Assembly (NCBI RefSeq): GCF_024730785.1
Contig: NZ_CP102830.1
Location: 2,790,001-2,854,000 of the forward strand
Length of the DNA stretch: 64,000 bases
Direction: 5' to 3'
Source: Pseudomonas sp. LS44
Lineage (GTDB): Bacteria > Pseudomonadota > Gammaproteobacteria > Pseudomonadales > Pseudomonadaceae
Below, in pieces: positions 50,636 through 60,444 of the stretch; position 1 is the stretch's first letter; each line of letters starts with the position of its first letter. Position numbers and translations under genes: made by a program. A model generated the notes under the pieces. That model was not told the DNA's origin, searched no databases, and saw only the letters and a list, made by a program, of their open reading frames with translations.

Positions 50636-51577
50636 ATGCACATTCTTCCCAGTCAACCCGGAGTCCGCGCCAACCTCGCCGAGCTGATCGACATGCGCCA
50701 TCGGGTGCGCGAGGTGCAGCTGTTCTCCACGCCGAGCCGGCGCAGCCCGTTGGTGGGCCTGCATCACTCCAAGCTGCGCGGCCGTGGGGTGGACTTCGAT
50801 CAGGTGCGCGTCTATCAGGCCGGCGACGATGTGCGCACCATCGACTGGCGCGTCACCGCGCGGACGCAGGAGCCGCATACCAAGCTGTTCCACGAGGAGC
50901 GCGAGCGGCCGATTTACATCATGGTCGAGCAGAGCCAGCGGCTGTTCTTCGGCAGCGGCCAGGTGTTCAAATCGGTACTCGCCGCGCAGGCCGCGGCGCT
51001 GATCGGTTGGGCCGCGCTGGCCCACAACGACCGGATCGGCGGGCTGGTGTTTGGCGATGTCGAGCACCATGAGGTCAAACCACGGCGCAGCAAGCAAAGC
51101 CTGTTGCAACTACTCAACCGTTTGGTGCGCGCCAGTCAGGCTCTGCACAGCGAAATCCCCGCCAATCGCGAAGCCTTCAGCCAAGCCCTGCGCCGTGCTC
51201 GCGAGGTTCTGCGGCCTGGCAGCCTGGTGATCGTGCTGTGCGATGAGCGCGCCCTGACCGACAGCACCGAGCAGCAATTGACCCTGCTCGCCCGGCATAC
51301 CGATCTGGTCTTGTTCCCGCTTTCCGACCCGCTCGATCACGCCCTACCGGCGGCCGGCCTGCTGAATTTCAACGAGCGTGGCGCGCAGATCGAACTGGAC
51401 ACCCACAACAGCGAGCTGCGCCAGGCCTACCGCAGCCTCGGCGAAGCCCGCGAAACTCGCTGGCAGCGCCTGGCGCAGAAGCTTGGCGTACCGTTGCTGC
51501 CGCTGAATACCCAGACTGAACTGGTCGAACAGCTGCGTGACTACCTGAATGCCCAGCGGCCCAGAAAAACGCCATGA
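50636..51577 (+). CDS. DUF58 domain protein
   Basis: A 313-residue soluble DUF58 protein. Core motif HHSKLRGRGVDFDQVRVYQAGDDVRTIDWRVTARTQEPH at about 42-80; the GDDVRTIDW block is the family hallmark. A divergent VWA-like fold follows (PIYIMVEQSQRL), with a degenerate metal site. Unlike many DUF58 proteins it has no N-terminal membrane helices. Partner of the MoxR ATPase. Its stop overlaps the next ATG. Confidence 0.93.
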   Translation: MHILPSQPGVRANLAELIDMRHRVREVQLFSTPSRRSPLVGLHHSKLRGRGVDFDQVRVYQAGDDVRTIDWRVTARTQEPHTKLFHEERERPIYIMVEQSQRLFFGSGQVFKSVLAAQAAALIGWAALAHNDRIGGLVFGDVEHHEVKPRRSKQSLLQLLNRLVRASQALHSEIPANREAFSQALRRAREVLRPGSLVIVLCDERALTDSTEQQLTLLARHTDLVLFPLSDPLDHALPAAGLLNFNERGAQIELDTHNSELRQAYRSLGEARETRWQRLAQKLGVPLLPLNTQTELVEQLRDYLNAQRPRKTP

Positions 51578-52068
51578 ATACGCTCGATAAGCTCGAACCG
51601 CTGATCGCCCCGCCGCCGATTCCCTGGTGGCCGCCGGCGCCTGGCTGGTGGGTACTCGCGGCGCTCGTGCCACTGCTGCTCTGGGCACTGTGGCACTGGC
51701 GTGGTCACCTGCCGCTGCAACCGCGTCGGGCCGCTGGCGAATTACCGCTCGACCCGCAGCGCCAGGCCGCTCTGGACGAGCTGGCGAGCCTGCGCAAACC
51801 CTACGATGGCGCGCCGGCCGGGCCCTGGTTGCAACAGCTCAATGGCTTGCTCAAGCGCCTGTGCCGCAGCCATTACCCAGAAAACCACAGCCACACCCTG
51901 AGTGGTCGCGGCTGGCTGGCGTTTCTCGACAGCCGTTGCCCGGCGGCCGGTCTGACTCGCTGGATGGTGTTGGTCGAAGGCGGCTACCGCCCGCAATGCA
52001 GCCTCGATGACAAGGCGGTGGATGGCCTCTATCACGCCGTCGAAATCTGGATTCGCAAGCATGTTTGA
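51574..52068 (+). CDS. DUF4381 membrane protein
   Basis: 164 residues. A short proline-rich N-terminus (IAPPPIPWWPPAPGWWVL) leads into one membrane helix (VLAALVPLLLWALWHW, about residues 26-41), then a cytoplasmic helical domain with WLQQLNGLLKRLCRSHYP. This is the DUF4381 pattern, always found between DUF58 and VWA genes in these operons. ATG overlaps the DUF58 stop; its 3' end overlaps the next gene by eight bases. Confidence 0.9.
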   Translation: MNTLDKLEPLIAPPPIPWWPPAPGWWVLAALVPLLLWALWHWRGHLPLQPRRAAGELPLDPQRQAALDELASLRKPYDGAPAGPWLQQLNGLLKRLCRSHYPENHSHTLSGRGWLAFLDSRCPAAGLTRWMVLVEGGYRPQCSLDDKAVDGLYHAVEIWIRKHV

Positions 52069-53089
52069 GTTCGCCTGGCCATGGGCCTTCCTCCTCGTAC
52101 CGCTGCCCTGGCTGATGCGCTGGCTGCTGCCGCCCGCCCCCAGCGGCGAGGCGGCGCTCAAAGTCAGCTTCCTCAGCGACCTGGAAACCCTGGCCGGTCG
52201 TCGCGCGCGGGCCAACCTGCCGAATTGGCGCCAGCAAGCGCCGTTCATTCTGCTCTGGCTGTTGCTGCTGCTGGCTAGCGCGCGTCCCGAGTGGATTGGC
52301 GAGCCGTTGCCGGTTCCCGCTACGGGCCGCGATCTGCTCGTGGCGGTGGATGTCTCCGGATCGATGGATTACGCCGACATGCAATGGCAAGGCCTCGACG
52401 TCAGCCGCCTGACGCTGGTCAAGCATCTGCTCGGCGATTTCATCGAAGGCCGCCGGGGCGACCGCGTCGGGCTGATCCTGTTCGGTAGCCAGGCCTATCT
52501 GCAGGCGCCGCTGACGTTTGACCGCGCCACCGTACGCACCTGGCTGGACGAGGCGCTGATCGGCATCGCCGGCAAAAACACCGCCATTGGCGATGCGATT
52601 GGCCTGGCGGTCAAACGTCTGCGCCAGCGGCCGGCGCAGAGTCGCGTGCTGGTGCTGGTGACCGATGGCGCCAGCAACGGCGGTGAGATCGAGCCGCTCA
52701 CCGCCGCGCGCCTGGCTGCCGAGGAAGGGGTGAAGATCTATCCGATCGGGATTGGCGCCGATCCCGAGCAAAGTACCCTGGCCGGCTTCGGTTTCAATCC
52801 GACTCTCGATCTGGACGAAACGACCCTCAAAGCGATTGCCGAACAAACCGGCGGCGAGTATTTCCGCGCCCGCGATCAGCAGGAACTGCAGAGCATCGAA
52901 GCCACCCTCGATCGCCTGGAGCCAGTCGAGCAAGCCCACACCCAAGCGCGCCCTGCCCTGGCCCTGTACCCCTGGCCGCTGGCTAGCGCGCTGCTCCTGA
53001 GCCTGTTGCTGGCGGCGCGGGAATTCTGGCCGCACTGGCAGCAGCAGTGGCTGAGCCGGCGCCCGCAGTGGTTGCGGAGGCGCACATGA
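52061..53089 (+). CDS. VWA domain membrane protein (BatA-like)
   Basis: 342 residues: two N-terminal membrane segments (WPWAFLLVPLPWLMRWLLP and FILLWLLLLLASA), a von Willebrand factor A domain from about 90, and a C-terminal membrane helix (ALLLSLLLAAREFW). The metal-ion-dependent adhesion site is intact: DVSGSMDYADM (DxSxS), with a later TDGASNGG. It is exposed to the periplasm by topology. BatA-type proteins are proposed to work with the MoxR ATPase in stress tolerance or complex assembly. Confidence 0.93.
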   Translation: MFEFAWPWAFLLVPLPWLMRWLLPPAPSGEAALKVSFLSDLETLAGRRARANLPNWRQQAPFILLWLLLLLASARPEWIGEPLPVPATGRDLLVAVDVSGSMDYADMQWQGLDVSRLTLVKHLLGDFIEGRRGDRVGLILFGSQAYLQAPLTFDRATVRTWLDEALIGIAGKNTAIGDAIGLAVKRLRQRPAQSRVLVLVTDGASNGGEIEPLTAARLAAEEGVKIYPIGIGADPEQSTLAGFGFNPTLDLDETTLKAIAEQTGGEYFRARDQQELQSIEATLDRLEPVEQAHTQARPALALYPWPLASALLLSLLLAAREFWPHWQQQWLSRRPQWLRRRT

Positions 53090-54807
53090 ACGCGCTTTGG
53101 CCCCATTGGCAGCGACCGCTTTGGTTATTGCTGGTACCGCTCTTGGCCGGCTTGCTGTGGCTGCTCTGGCATCGGCAGAAACGCATCGGACGCTGGCAGA
53201 TGTTGCTGCCGCCGGCCTTTCATGCGGCGCTACTCAGCGGCGGCCAGGAGCGTGGCAGTCGTTTGCCGTGGATTGCCCTGGGTCTGGCCTGGCTGTTGGC
53301 CTTGCTGGCGCTGCTCGGGCCAAGCTGGCAGCGCGTGGAAGTGGCCAGTCAGAAGCGCGCCGATCCGCTGGTGGTGATCCTCGAACTGACTCCAGAGATG
53401 CTTGCCGGCGATATTCAGCCCACTCGCCTGGAACAGGCGCGGCGCAAGTTGCTCGACCTGCTCGAAGCCCGTCGCGATGCGCAAACCGCGATCATCGTGT
53501 ACGCCGGCAGCGCGCATACCGTAGTGCCACTGTCCGACGATATCGCCACCAGCCGCAATCTGCTCGAAGCGCTGAAACCATCGATCATGCCGGTGGCCGG
53601 TCAACATGCCGAGCTCGCCGTGAGCAAGGCCATCGCCCTGCTGGAACAGGGTGCGCAGGGTCGCGGCACGCTGCTGTTGATTGGCGCCTCACTGGATGAG
53701 GCGGAACGCCAGGGCATCGATCAGGCGCTCAAGCAGCATCGCCTGCCCCTGCATATCCTCGGCGTGGGTACGGCGCAAGGCGCACCAATCGCCCAGGAAG
53801 ACGGCGGTTTCCTCAAGGACGCGCAAGGCGCGATCCTGCTGCCACGTCTGGATAGCGCGGGGTTGCAGCGCATCGCCGACCAGCACAACGGCCGCTACGC
53901 CACGATTCGCCCGGATGACCGCGACCTGCGCCGCCTCGGCTTGCTGGATGGGGCGCACAGTCTGCGCGAGGGCGAACAGACCTGGCTCGCCCGCTGGGCG
54001 GATCAGGGCCACTGGCTGCTCTTACCGCTGTTGTTGCTGGCCGCCTGTGCCGGGCGCCGCGGCTGGTTGCTGTGTCTGCCATTACTGCTGCTCGTGCAGG
54101 CGCAACCGAGCTATGCCTTCGATTTCGAGGATCTGTGGCTGCGCCGCGACCAACAAGGCCAGCGCCTCCTGGAGGCGCAGAATCCAGCCAAGGCCGCCGA
54201 GCGTTTCAGTGATCCGCAATGGCAGGGACTGGCGCTTTATCAAGCCGGAGACTACGCCGCCGCGGCTAGCCGCTTCGCCGAGGACGATACCGCCATCGCT
54301 CACTACAACCGCGGTAACGCCTTGGCCAAGGCCGGTGAGCTGGAGGCCGCGCTGGATGCCTACGATCAGGCGCTGGAGCGGCGGCCCGAGCTACAGCCGG
54401 CGCTGAACAACAAAGCCCTGATCGAGCAGCTGTTGCGCGAGCAGCAACAACAGCAACCCTCCAGCGACACTGATTCGCAAGCCAGCGAAAACTCACCGCC
54501 ATCCGCTGCCCAGGGGCAAGAGGGCGAACCGGAGAACTCCACGGCGCCAGCCGAATCAAACCCGGCGCCGGAAAACCCCGGTGAGCAACCGGCGCAAGCG
54601 AGCCACAGTGCTGGCAGCGATGATCAGGCGCTCGGCAAGACCGATGCGCAAGACGATGCCCCGGCGCAAGGCGCTGACGAAGGCCTTGACGGTGAAAAAC
54701 GTCAGGCGATGGAACAATGGCTGCGGCAAATCCCCGATGACCCGGGTGAGTTACTGCGCCGCAAGTTTTGGTACGAACAGCAACAGCATCAGGAAAGCCG
54801 CCGATGA
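53086..54807 (+). CDS. VWA-TPR membrane protein (BatB/BatC-like fusion)
   Basis: 573 residues. Two N-terminal membrane helices, then a VWA domain (about 90-290) whose metal site is altered: the position of DxSxS reads ELTPE in VVILELTPEMLAGDI. A further membrane segment (about 305-345) is followed by TPR units (LALYQAGDYAAAASRFA, AHYNRGNALAKAGELEAALDAYDQAL) and a low-complexity acidic C-terminal tail rich in Gln, Glu, Pro and Ala (about 460-545). It combines the roles of BatB and BatC of other bacteria. ATG overlaps the previous stop (ATGA). Confidence 0.92.
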   Translation: MNALWPHWQRPLWLLLVPLLAGLLWLLWHRQKRIGRWQMLLPPAFHAALLSGGQERGSRLPWIALGLAWLLALLALLGPSWQRVEVASQKRADPLVVILELTPEMLAGDIQPTRLEQARRKLLDLLEARRDAQTAIIVYAGSAHTVVPLSDDIATSRNLLEALKPSIMPVAGQHAELAVSKAIALLEQGAQGRGTLLLIGASLDEAERQGIDQALKQHRLPLHILGVGTAQGAPIAQEDGGFLKDAQGAILLPRLDSAGLQRIADQHNGRYATIRPDDRDLRRLGLLDGAHSLREGEQTWLARWADQGHWLLLPLLLLAACAGRRGWLLCLPLLLLVQAQPSYAFDFEDLWLRRDQQGQRLLEAQNPAKAAERFSDPQWQGLALYQAGDYAAAASRFAEDDTAIAHYNRGNALAKAGELEAALDAYDQALERRPELQPALNNKALIEQLLREQQQQQPSSDTDSQASENSPPSAAQGQEGEPENSTAPAESNPAPENPGEQPAQASHSAGSDDQALGKTDAQDDAPAQGADEGLDGEKRQAMEQWLRQIPDDPGELLRRKFWYEQQQHQESRR

Positions 54808-56435
54808 TCCGCCTGTTTTGCGCCGTTTTTCTCAGCGTTCTGGCGTTTACCGCGAACGCCGCCAGCCTGACTGCCAGCGTCGACCGGGAACGGGTCAGTG
54901 AAGGCGAAACCGTCGAACTGACCCTCGAATCTGATGACGTCACTCTGTTCGGCAAACCAGACCTGGCGCCGCTCGACGTACAGTTCGAAGTCATTGGCAC
55001 CCGCCAGGTCAACCGCCTCTCCACTCAGGAGGGGCAGACCCGCGCCAGCGCCCGCTGGCTGATTACCCTGCAACCCAAACAGATCGGCCGCGTGGTCATC
55101 CCAGCCTTGCAGCTGGGCGATATGCACAGCCAGCCGATCAGCTTGCAAGTGCTCAAGGCGGGTACCGAAGGCGAGTCCGGCAAAGTCGCTCCGGTCTTCA
55201 TCGATGCCAGTCTGGATCAAGGCAGCGTCTACGTGCAGGCGCAAACCGTTCTGACCCTGCGCATCTATCACTCGGTCTCGCTGTACGACGACAGTGATCT
55301 GACTCCCCTGCAAATGGACAACGCGCGGGTCGAGCAGCTTGGCGAAACCCGCACCTATGAAAAGCAGATCAATGGCGTGCGCCATGGCGTGATCGAACTG
55401 CGCTATGCGATTTTCCCCCAGCAAAGCGGCCAACTGGAGATTCCGGCGTTGATGTTTAGCGCCACCACCGTGGCCCGTAGCCAAGATCAGGTGGAGCCGT
55501 TCGGCCCGCAGCCGGGCAAGCTTGTGCGCGTCAAGTCGCCCAAAATCCCCCTGCTGGTCAAAGCCAAACCAGCCAGTTACCCGACCGATGTGCCCTGGCT
55601 GCCGGCCCGCTCGGTCACCCTGCATGAAACCTGGAGCCCTGAGCCGAACCAGGTGCAGGTCGGCGATTCGCTGACCCGCAATCTGATGATCAAGGTCGAC
55701 GGCTTATCCAGCGCGCAGATCCCGCCATTGCCGGCCACCAGCACGGAAGGCTTGCGGCGTTATCCGGACCAGCCCCAATTGGCCAATCAGCCCGGTGAGC
55801 GCGGGCTGATCGGCAGCCGCGAAGACCGCGAAGCCTTGGTGCCCAATCGCAATGGCCGCATCGAACTGCCAGCACTGGAAGTGCTGTGGTGGAACACCCG
55901 CGAGGATCGCCTGGAGCGCACTAGCCTGCCGGAGCGAACCTTGGAAGTTGCCAGCAACCCGGCATTGCAAGTCGAGCCCCCAGTTGCCACGCCGCCAGCG
56001 ATGGCCGCAGAAGTACCGCTATGGCCGTGGCAGCTGCTCAGCGCCGTGCTAGCCGGCACCACGCTGCTGGGTTTTGGCTTGTGGTGGCGCGCCCGCCGTC
56101 AGCCGGCAATTTTACCCAACGCACAGAATGGTCCGAGCCCGCGCACCCTGCTCGACGACCTCAAGCGCGCCTGTCAGGCCAATGAGCCACACACCACACG
56201 CCAAGCGTTGGACGCCTGGGCACGCCAGCAGCCGGAAACGCTGGCCGACATGGCTGCGCGTTTTGTACCGTTGTCGGATGCACTGGATGGTCTGAACGGC
56301 GCGCTGTACAGCGAAACCGGTCAGCAATGGCAAGGCGATGAGCTTTGGCGTGCTATTCGCAGCCTGCCCGTCGCCCAGCAGCATCAAGCCACTAATACCG
56401 AATCAGGCGGCCTTCCGCCGCTGTATCCGCGCTGA
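54804..56435 (+). CDS. BatD-like protein
   Basis: 543 residues. Signal peptide MIRLFCAVFLSVLAFTANA, then several beta-sandwich repeats in the periplasm (ASVDRERVSEGETVELTLE; VYVQAQTVLTLRIYHSVSLYD), a membrane helix (WPWQLLSAVLAGTTLLGFGLWW, about 415-436) and a cytoplasmic helical tail. This is the BatD/DUF7939 layout, last in the MoxR operon. ATG overlaps the preceding stop (ATGA). Confidence 0.92.
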   Translation: MIRLFCAVFLSVLAFTANAASLTASVDRERVSEGETVELTLESDDVTLFGKPDLAPLDVQFEVIGTRQVNRLSTQEGQTRASARWLITLQPKQIGRVVIPALQLGDMHSQPISLQVLKAGTEGESGKVAPVFIDASLDQGSVYVQAQTVLTLRIYHSVSLYDDSDLTPLQMDNARVEQLGETRTYEKQINGVRHGVIELRYAIFPQQSGQLEIPALMFSATTVARSQDQVEPFGPQPGKLVRVKSPKIPLLVKAKPASYPTDVPWLPARSVTLHETWSPEPNQVQVGDSLTRNLMIKVDGLSSAQIPPLPATSTEGLRRYPDQPQLANQPGERGLIGSREDREALVPNRNGRIELPALEVLWWNTREDRLERTSLPERTLEVASNPALQVEPPVATPPAMAAEVPLWPWQLLSAVLAGTTLLGFGLWWRARRQPAILPNAQNGPSPRTLLDDLKRACQANEPHTTRQALDAWARQQPETLADMAARFVPLSDALDGLNGALYSETGQQWQGDELWRAIRSLPVAQQHQATNTESGGLPPLYPR

Positions 56436-56775
56436 GGGATAAGTCCCAAAGCGTGATCTTGCATGGCTGCGCTTCGATACACCGCAGCTTCGTTGCGTTG
56501 CATCAACTCAGCAGCCCACCCACGATGGTCTGGATAGCGCCCTCGACCAGCAGCGCCACGGGTGTTGAACTCTGGCGGCCATCCACCAGCCGATCAAGCC
56601 TCCAACGCCGACACGGGTGCCCACCCCGCTGCATCCTGAGGGATAACTCAGGACGTAGAGTTTGCAGGCCTGCAGTTCCCCCGCGCTATTGAACGCTTTG
56701 CTGCCACTGGAACAGCCAACCAACGAACATAAAAAAACCGCGGCCAAGGCCGCGGTTCTTGTTGCTGCTTACGGC
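56436..56775. other. Convergent gap between BatD-like and MMPL genes
   Basis: 340 bp with no credible gene or dispersed repeat. The only clear element is the terminator at 56736-56757. Confidence 0.6.
56736..56757. terminator. Terminator between BatD-like and MMPL genes
   Basis: AACCGCGGCC-AA-GGCCGCGGTT, a perfect 10-bp stem preceded by an A-run, so on the minus strand it ends in a T-run. Best placed to stop the minus-strand MMPL transcript 19 bases after its stop codon. Confidence 0.85.
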
Positions 56776-59163
56776 TTAGTGAGCCAGCAGCGAGCCACCT
56801 TTCTTACCGGCCAGTTTCTCCGGTTTGATCAGGAAGCGCGCCAGTGCCGGCAGCAGCCACAGCGCCCCAAACATGTTCAGCAGGAACATGAAGGTCAGCA
56901 TCAGGCCCATGTCGGCCTGGAACTTGATCGCCGAGAACATCCAGGTTGCCACGCCGATGGCCAGGCACAGACCGGTGAACAGCACCGCCTTGCCAGTAGA
57001 CTTCAGCGTTTCGTAGTACGCCTCTTGCAGCGGTAAGCCCGCACGCAGGAAGGTCTCCAGACGGCTGTAGATGTAGATGCCGTAGTCGACGCCGATACCC
57101 ACACCCAGGGCGACTACTGGCAAGGTCGCCACTTTCACGCCGATACCGAGGAAAGCCATCAAGGCATTACCCAGAATCGAGGTGAGGATCAGTGGCAATA
57201 CAATGCAGATGGTCGCCGCAAACGAGCGGAAGGTGATCATGCACATACCGGCAACGCAGAGGTAAACCAGGACCAGGATAGTCAGCTCGGTCTTGGCGAT
57301 CACCTCGTTGGTGGCCGCTTCGATACCAGCGTTACCTGCCGCCAACATGAACTGCAGATTGTCCGTGTTGTTCTCCGCGGCGAACTCTTCAACCGCCTTG
57401 ACCGCACGCTTGAGCGTGGCGGCTTTGTGGTCGTTGAGATAGACCAGCACCGGCGCAAGCGAGCAATCGGTGTTGAACAGACCTTCGGCACGCGCGATGG
57501 AGTTGTTCAGCACGTCTTTGTTACGCGACAGCGCTTCCCACTTCAGGTTGCCTTCGTTCATGCCCTTGATCATCTGCTTCGACACAGTGACCAGGGAAAT
57601 CGCCGACTGCACGCCCTCGGTGTTGCTCATCTTCCACATCAGCCGGTCGATCGGCTCCATTGCCTCATGGGTCGAGCAACCTTCCGGCGTAGTTTTCACC
57701 ATCACCACTAGCACGTCCGAACTGGTCGAGTAGTTTTTGATGACGAAATCGTTATCCAGGTTGTAGCGCGAGTCCGGGCGCAGTTCTGGAGCCCCTTGGT
57801 CGAGGTCACCGACTTGCAGATGCTGCTTCTGGTACCAGAAGCCACCTACCGCCATCGCCAAGGCAATCACTACCGAGATCGGTGCTACCACCGGATGGGC
57901 AAAGTTGGACAGCCTGCGCCAGAACGGATGTTCGCGCACCGCATCCTTCTTGCTGCGCTCGATCGCCTTCTTACTGATACCGACGTAGGAAATAGCTACC
58001 GGCAGCAGGATCAGGTTAGTGAACACGATGACTGCCACACCGATGGAAGCACCAATGGCCAGCTCGCGGATCACCCCGATGTCGATGATCAGCAGAGTGA
58101 TGAAGCCCACCGCGTCCGCAAGGATGGCGATCATCCCAGGCAGGAACAGCTGGCGGAAGGTACGCCGGGCAGCGGTCAGTGCATTGTCTGCATCGCTCGA
58201 CTGCAAGGCGATACCGTTGATCTTCTGCACGCCGTGGGAAATACCGATGGCAAAGATCAGGAACGGCACCAGCATCGAGTAGGGGTCGAGGCCGAAACCG
58301 ACGATGTGCATCAAGCCCAATTGCCAGATCACCGCCACCAGCGTGGTGGTGAGTACGGCGATAGTGCTGCGGATACAACGAGTGAACCAGTACAGCAGGA
58401 TCAGGGTGATCACGAATGCGGCGGCGAAGAACATCACCACCATGATCAGGCCATCGATCAGATCACCGACTTTCTTGGCAAAACCAATGATGTGGATATC
58501 CACATTGGGGTTTTGCAGTTCGTACTTGTCGCGGATCTTCTGCTCGAGTTCATGAGAGAACTGGCGATAGTCGAGCTTGAGCAGACGGCCCTGGTCTTCA
58601 GGATCCGGATAAGCCTCCTGCAACGGCACATCGATGATGCTCGACTTGAAGTTGTTCGCCACCAGGCGACCAATCTGACCGGACTTCAGGATGTTGTTGC
58701 GCAAGTCGTCGAGGCTAGCCTCGGAACCATCGTAGGTTTGCGGAATCACTTCGCCGCCGGAGAAACCTTCTTCGGTCACTTCGGTCCAGCGAACACTCGG
58801 GCTCCACAGCGACTTCAGGCCAGAGCGGTCGACGCCGGGCACATAGAACACTTCGTCATGGATCTGACGCAGGGTCTCCATGTAGTCCTTGTTGAAGATG
58901 TCGCCATTCTTGGCTTCGACGGAAATCCGCACGGTGTTGCCGAGGTTGGCCAGATCATTACGGTGCTCCATCATCTTTTCGATAAAGGGATGGTGCAGCG
59001 GAATCATCTTCTCGAAACTGGTCGAAGGCCGAACATGCATGGCCTGATAGAAGAGGAACACGCTAACCAGCAAGCAGATCAGAATCACTGCCGGCCGATT
59101 GTTGAAAATCAGGCGTTCGAGGAATGTCGCCTTGTCCTGGTGATGGTTAGTCATCGCTGTCAT
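56776..59163 (-). CDS. MMPL/RND-family transporter
   Basis: 795 residues with 12 membrane helices in two sets of six, each with a large periplasmic loop after the first helix (about 43-215 and 445-625). Landmarks: FGLDPYSMLVPFLIFAIGISHGVQ in the first half and VVALGVGIGVDYGIYIYSRLE in the second, the conserved sterol-sensing/MMPL segments with proton-relay Asp. Such proteins export or move hydrophobic compounds (lipids, hopanoids). No membrane-fusion protein gene is adjacent, so it is not a classical tripartite pump. The YCF48-type gene is 21 bp upstream in the same direction, so they are co-transcribed. Confidence 0.92.
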   Translation of the reverse strand: MTAMTNHHQDKATFLERLIFNNRPAVILICLLVSVFLFYQAMHVRPSTSFEKMIPLHHPFIEKMMEHRNDLANLGNTVRISVEAKNGDIFNKDYMETLRQIHDEVFYVPGVDRSGLKSLWSPSVRWTEVTEEGFSGGEVIPQTYDGSEASLDDLRNNILKSGQIGRLVANNFKSSIIDVPLQEAYPDPEDQGRLLKLDYRQFSHELEQKIRDKYELQNPNVDIHIIGFAKKVGDLIDGLIMVVMFFAAAFVITLILLYWFTRCIRSTIAVLTTTLVAVIWQLGLMHIVGFGLDPYSMLVPFLIFAIGISHGVQKINGIALQSSDADNALTAARRTFRQLFLPGMIAILADAVGFITLLIIDIGVIRELAIGASIGVAVIVFTNLILLPVAISYVGISKKAIERSKKDAVREHPFWRRLSNFAHPVVAPISVVIALAMAVGGFWYQKQHLQVGDLDQGAPELRPDSRYNLDNDFVIKNYSTSSDVLVVMVKTTPEGCSTHEAMEPIDRLMWKMSNTEGVQSAISLVTVSKQMIKGMNEGNLKWEALSRNKDVLNNSIARAEGLFNTDCSLAPVLVYLNDHKAATLKRAVKAVEEFAAENNTDNLQFMLAAGNAGIEAATNEVIAKTELTILVLVYLCVAGMCMITFRSFAATICIVLPLILTSILGNALMAFLGIGVKVATLPVVALGVGIGVDYGIYIYSRLETFLRAGLPLQEAYYETLKSTGKAVLFTGLCLAIGVATWMFSAIKFQADMGLMLTFMFLLNMFGALWLLPALARFLIKPEKLAGKKGGSLLAH

Positions 59164-59184
59164 ATCTCAAAAGACCCGGCGTTA

Positions 59185-60267
59185 TTATTGTTGGCCCAAC
59201 TCGGCGCCAGTTGGCGAGGCAAGTTGCACGCCTGCCTGCCCGACCAGAATCAGATTACCGTTGTCCGCGGCTGTAACGGCCGACAAAGACAAACGGTCGC
59301 TGCGATTGACCAAGGCAAAGCTGCGACCATCGTCGGTGCTTTTCAATACGGTACCGCCATGGCCGACCAGAACGATGCTGCCATCTTTCTCCAGATTACC
59401 GCCCGACAGGCCGAACTCCAGAGCACCGTTGTCAGCTTTTAGCGCTACGTGTTGCCAGTGGCTGCCAAAATCGGTCGAACGATAGAGGTTTCCGCGCAGA
59501 CCGAAAGCCAATACGGTGCCTGGCTGATCGGTCCCCAGCACGCCGAACAACGAACCCTCGTAAGGGCCCTTCAGCGTTTCCCAGGTTTGTCCGGCATCGC
59601 TAGAGCGGAACAAGCTGCCCATTTCACCGACGATGAACAAGCCTTGACCCTTGATCTGAGCGATAGCGTTCAGGTGATAGCCATCGGGGTTGTCCAGCCG
59701 ATCGGACACATCTTCCCAATGCTGGCCGCCATCGGTGGTGGTAAACAACGCACCATAGGAGCCGACCACGAAGCCATTGTTGGCATCGGTGAATTCGACG
59801 TCGAGGAAGGGGGCGCCCTCTTCGCGGTCGATATCGATGTACTGCTGAGTCCAGGTCGCGCCGCCGTCCTGAGTAGCGAGGATTTGCGCATCATGACCGA
59901 CGGCCCAGCCTTTCTTGTCGTCGACAAAACTGACAGCGGTCAGCATCTGGCGGCTCGGCACTTTGGCCTGAGTCCAGGTTTTACCTTCGTCGTCGGAATA
60001 CACGATATGACCACGATCACCGACCGCTACCACGCGTTTGCCTGCGTGGGCGACTCCCAGCAACAGGCTGCGGGCAGCTTTGGATGACTCAATGGCGTAG
60101 GTAGCTTTAGCCTCAGTGCTTTGGGCATGCACGGGGACAGCTGCGAAAGCCAGGATGGACAATGCACCGCAGAGCGACAGCATTTTGGCTCGTGGTGTTT
60201 GGAAACGGAGCGCCGATACATCGCTAGCATGACCGGTCTGGGTGCGCCGCATGACGGGCTCACTCAT
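59185..60267 (-). CDS. YCF48/BNR-repeat beta-propeller protein, secreted
   Basis: 360 residues. A hydrophilic start is followed by a hydrophobic export segment (LSLCGALSILAFAAVPVHA, about residues 30-48). Beta-propeller blades with BNR/Asp-box motifs SDDEGKTWTQ, TQDGGATWTQ, TTDGGQHWED, SSDAGQTWET and STDFGSHWQH spaced by about 40-45 residues complete it. It resembles the photosystem II assembly factor YCF48 fold, here a periplasmic accessory of the MMPL transporter. A translation start at an internal ATG (around residue 29) is also possible. Confidence 0.9.
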   Translation of the reverse strand: MSEPVMRRTQTGHASDVSALRFQTPRAKMLSLCGALSILAFAAVPVHAQSTEAKATYAIESSKAARSLLLGVAHAGKRVVAVGDRGHIVYSDDEGKTWTQAKVPSRQMLTAVSFVDDKKGWAVGHDAQILATQDGGATWTQQYIDIDREEGAPFLDVEFTDANNGFVVGSYGALFTTTDGGQHWEDVSDRLDNPDGYHLNAIAQIKGQGLFIVGEMGSLFRSSDAGQTWETLKGPYEGSLFGVLGTDQPGTVLAFGLRGNLYRSTDFGSHWQHVALKADNGALEFGLSGGNLEKDGSIVLVGHGGTVLKSTDDGRSFALVNRSDRLSLSAVTAADNGNLILVGQAGVQLASPTGAELGQQ

Positions 60268-60403
60268 ATACCTTCCCCCTTATTTTTATGGATACGTGTC
60301 TCGTAGAGGACCGCCTATCCTAGCCAGCTTTGGAAAGCGCTGACAACGTGCGGGACGTTATGTTTTGTTAAGCGCAGCCCTGTCGGCATGGCAACACAAA
60401 AAA

Positions 60404-60427
60404 GCCGCTATGAATAGCGGCCTTTTT
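60404..60427 (-). terminator. Terminator after DUF1329 gene
   Basis: GCCGCTA-TGAA-TAGCGGC flanked by AAAAAA on the left and TTTTT on the right, so it is effective for the minus-strand DUF1329 transcript and separates it from the YCF48-MMPL pair. Confidence 0.88.
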
Positions 60428-60444
60428 GAGGAGATTGACGGCGC

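Noticed and set aside
57796..59442. 548-codon plus-strand open frame
   Set aside because: It lies antisense to the MMPL transporter, which has clear family motifs and signals. The composition (rich in His, Asp, Gln) is that of a mirror frame in GC-rich DNA.
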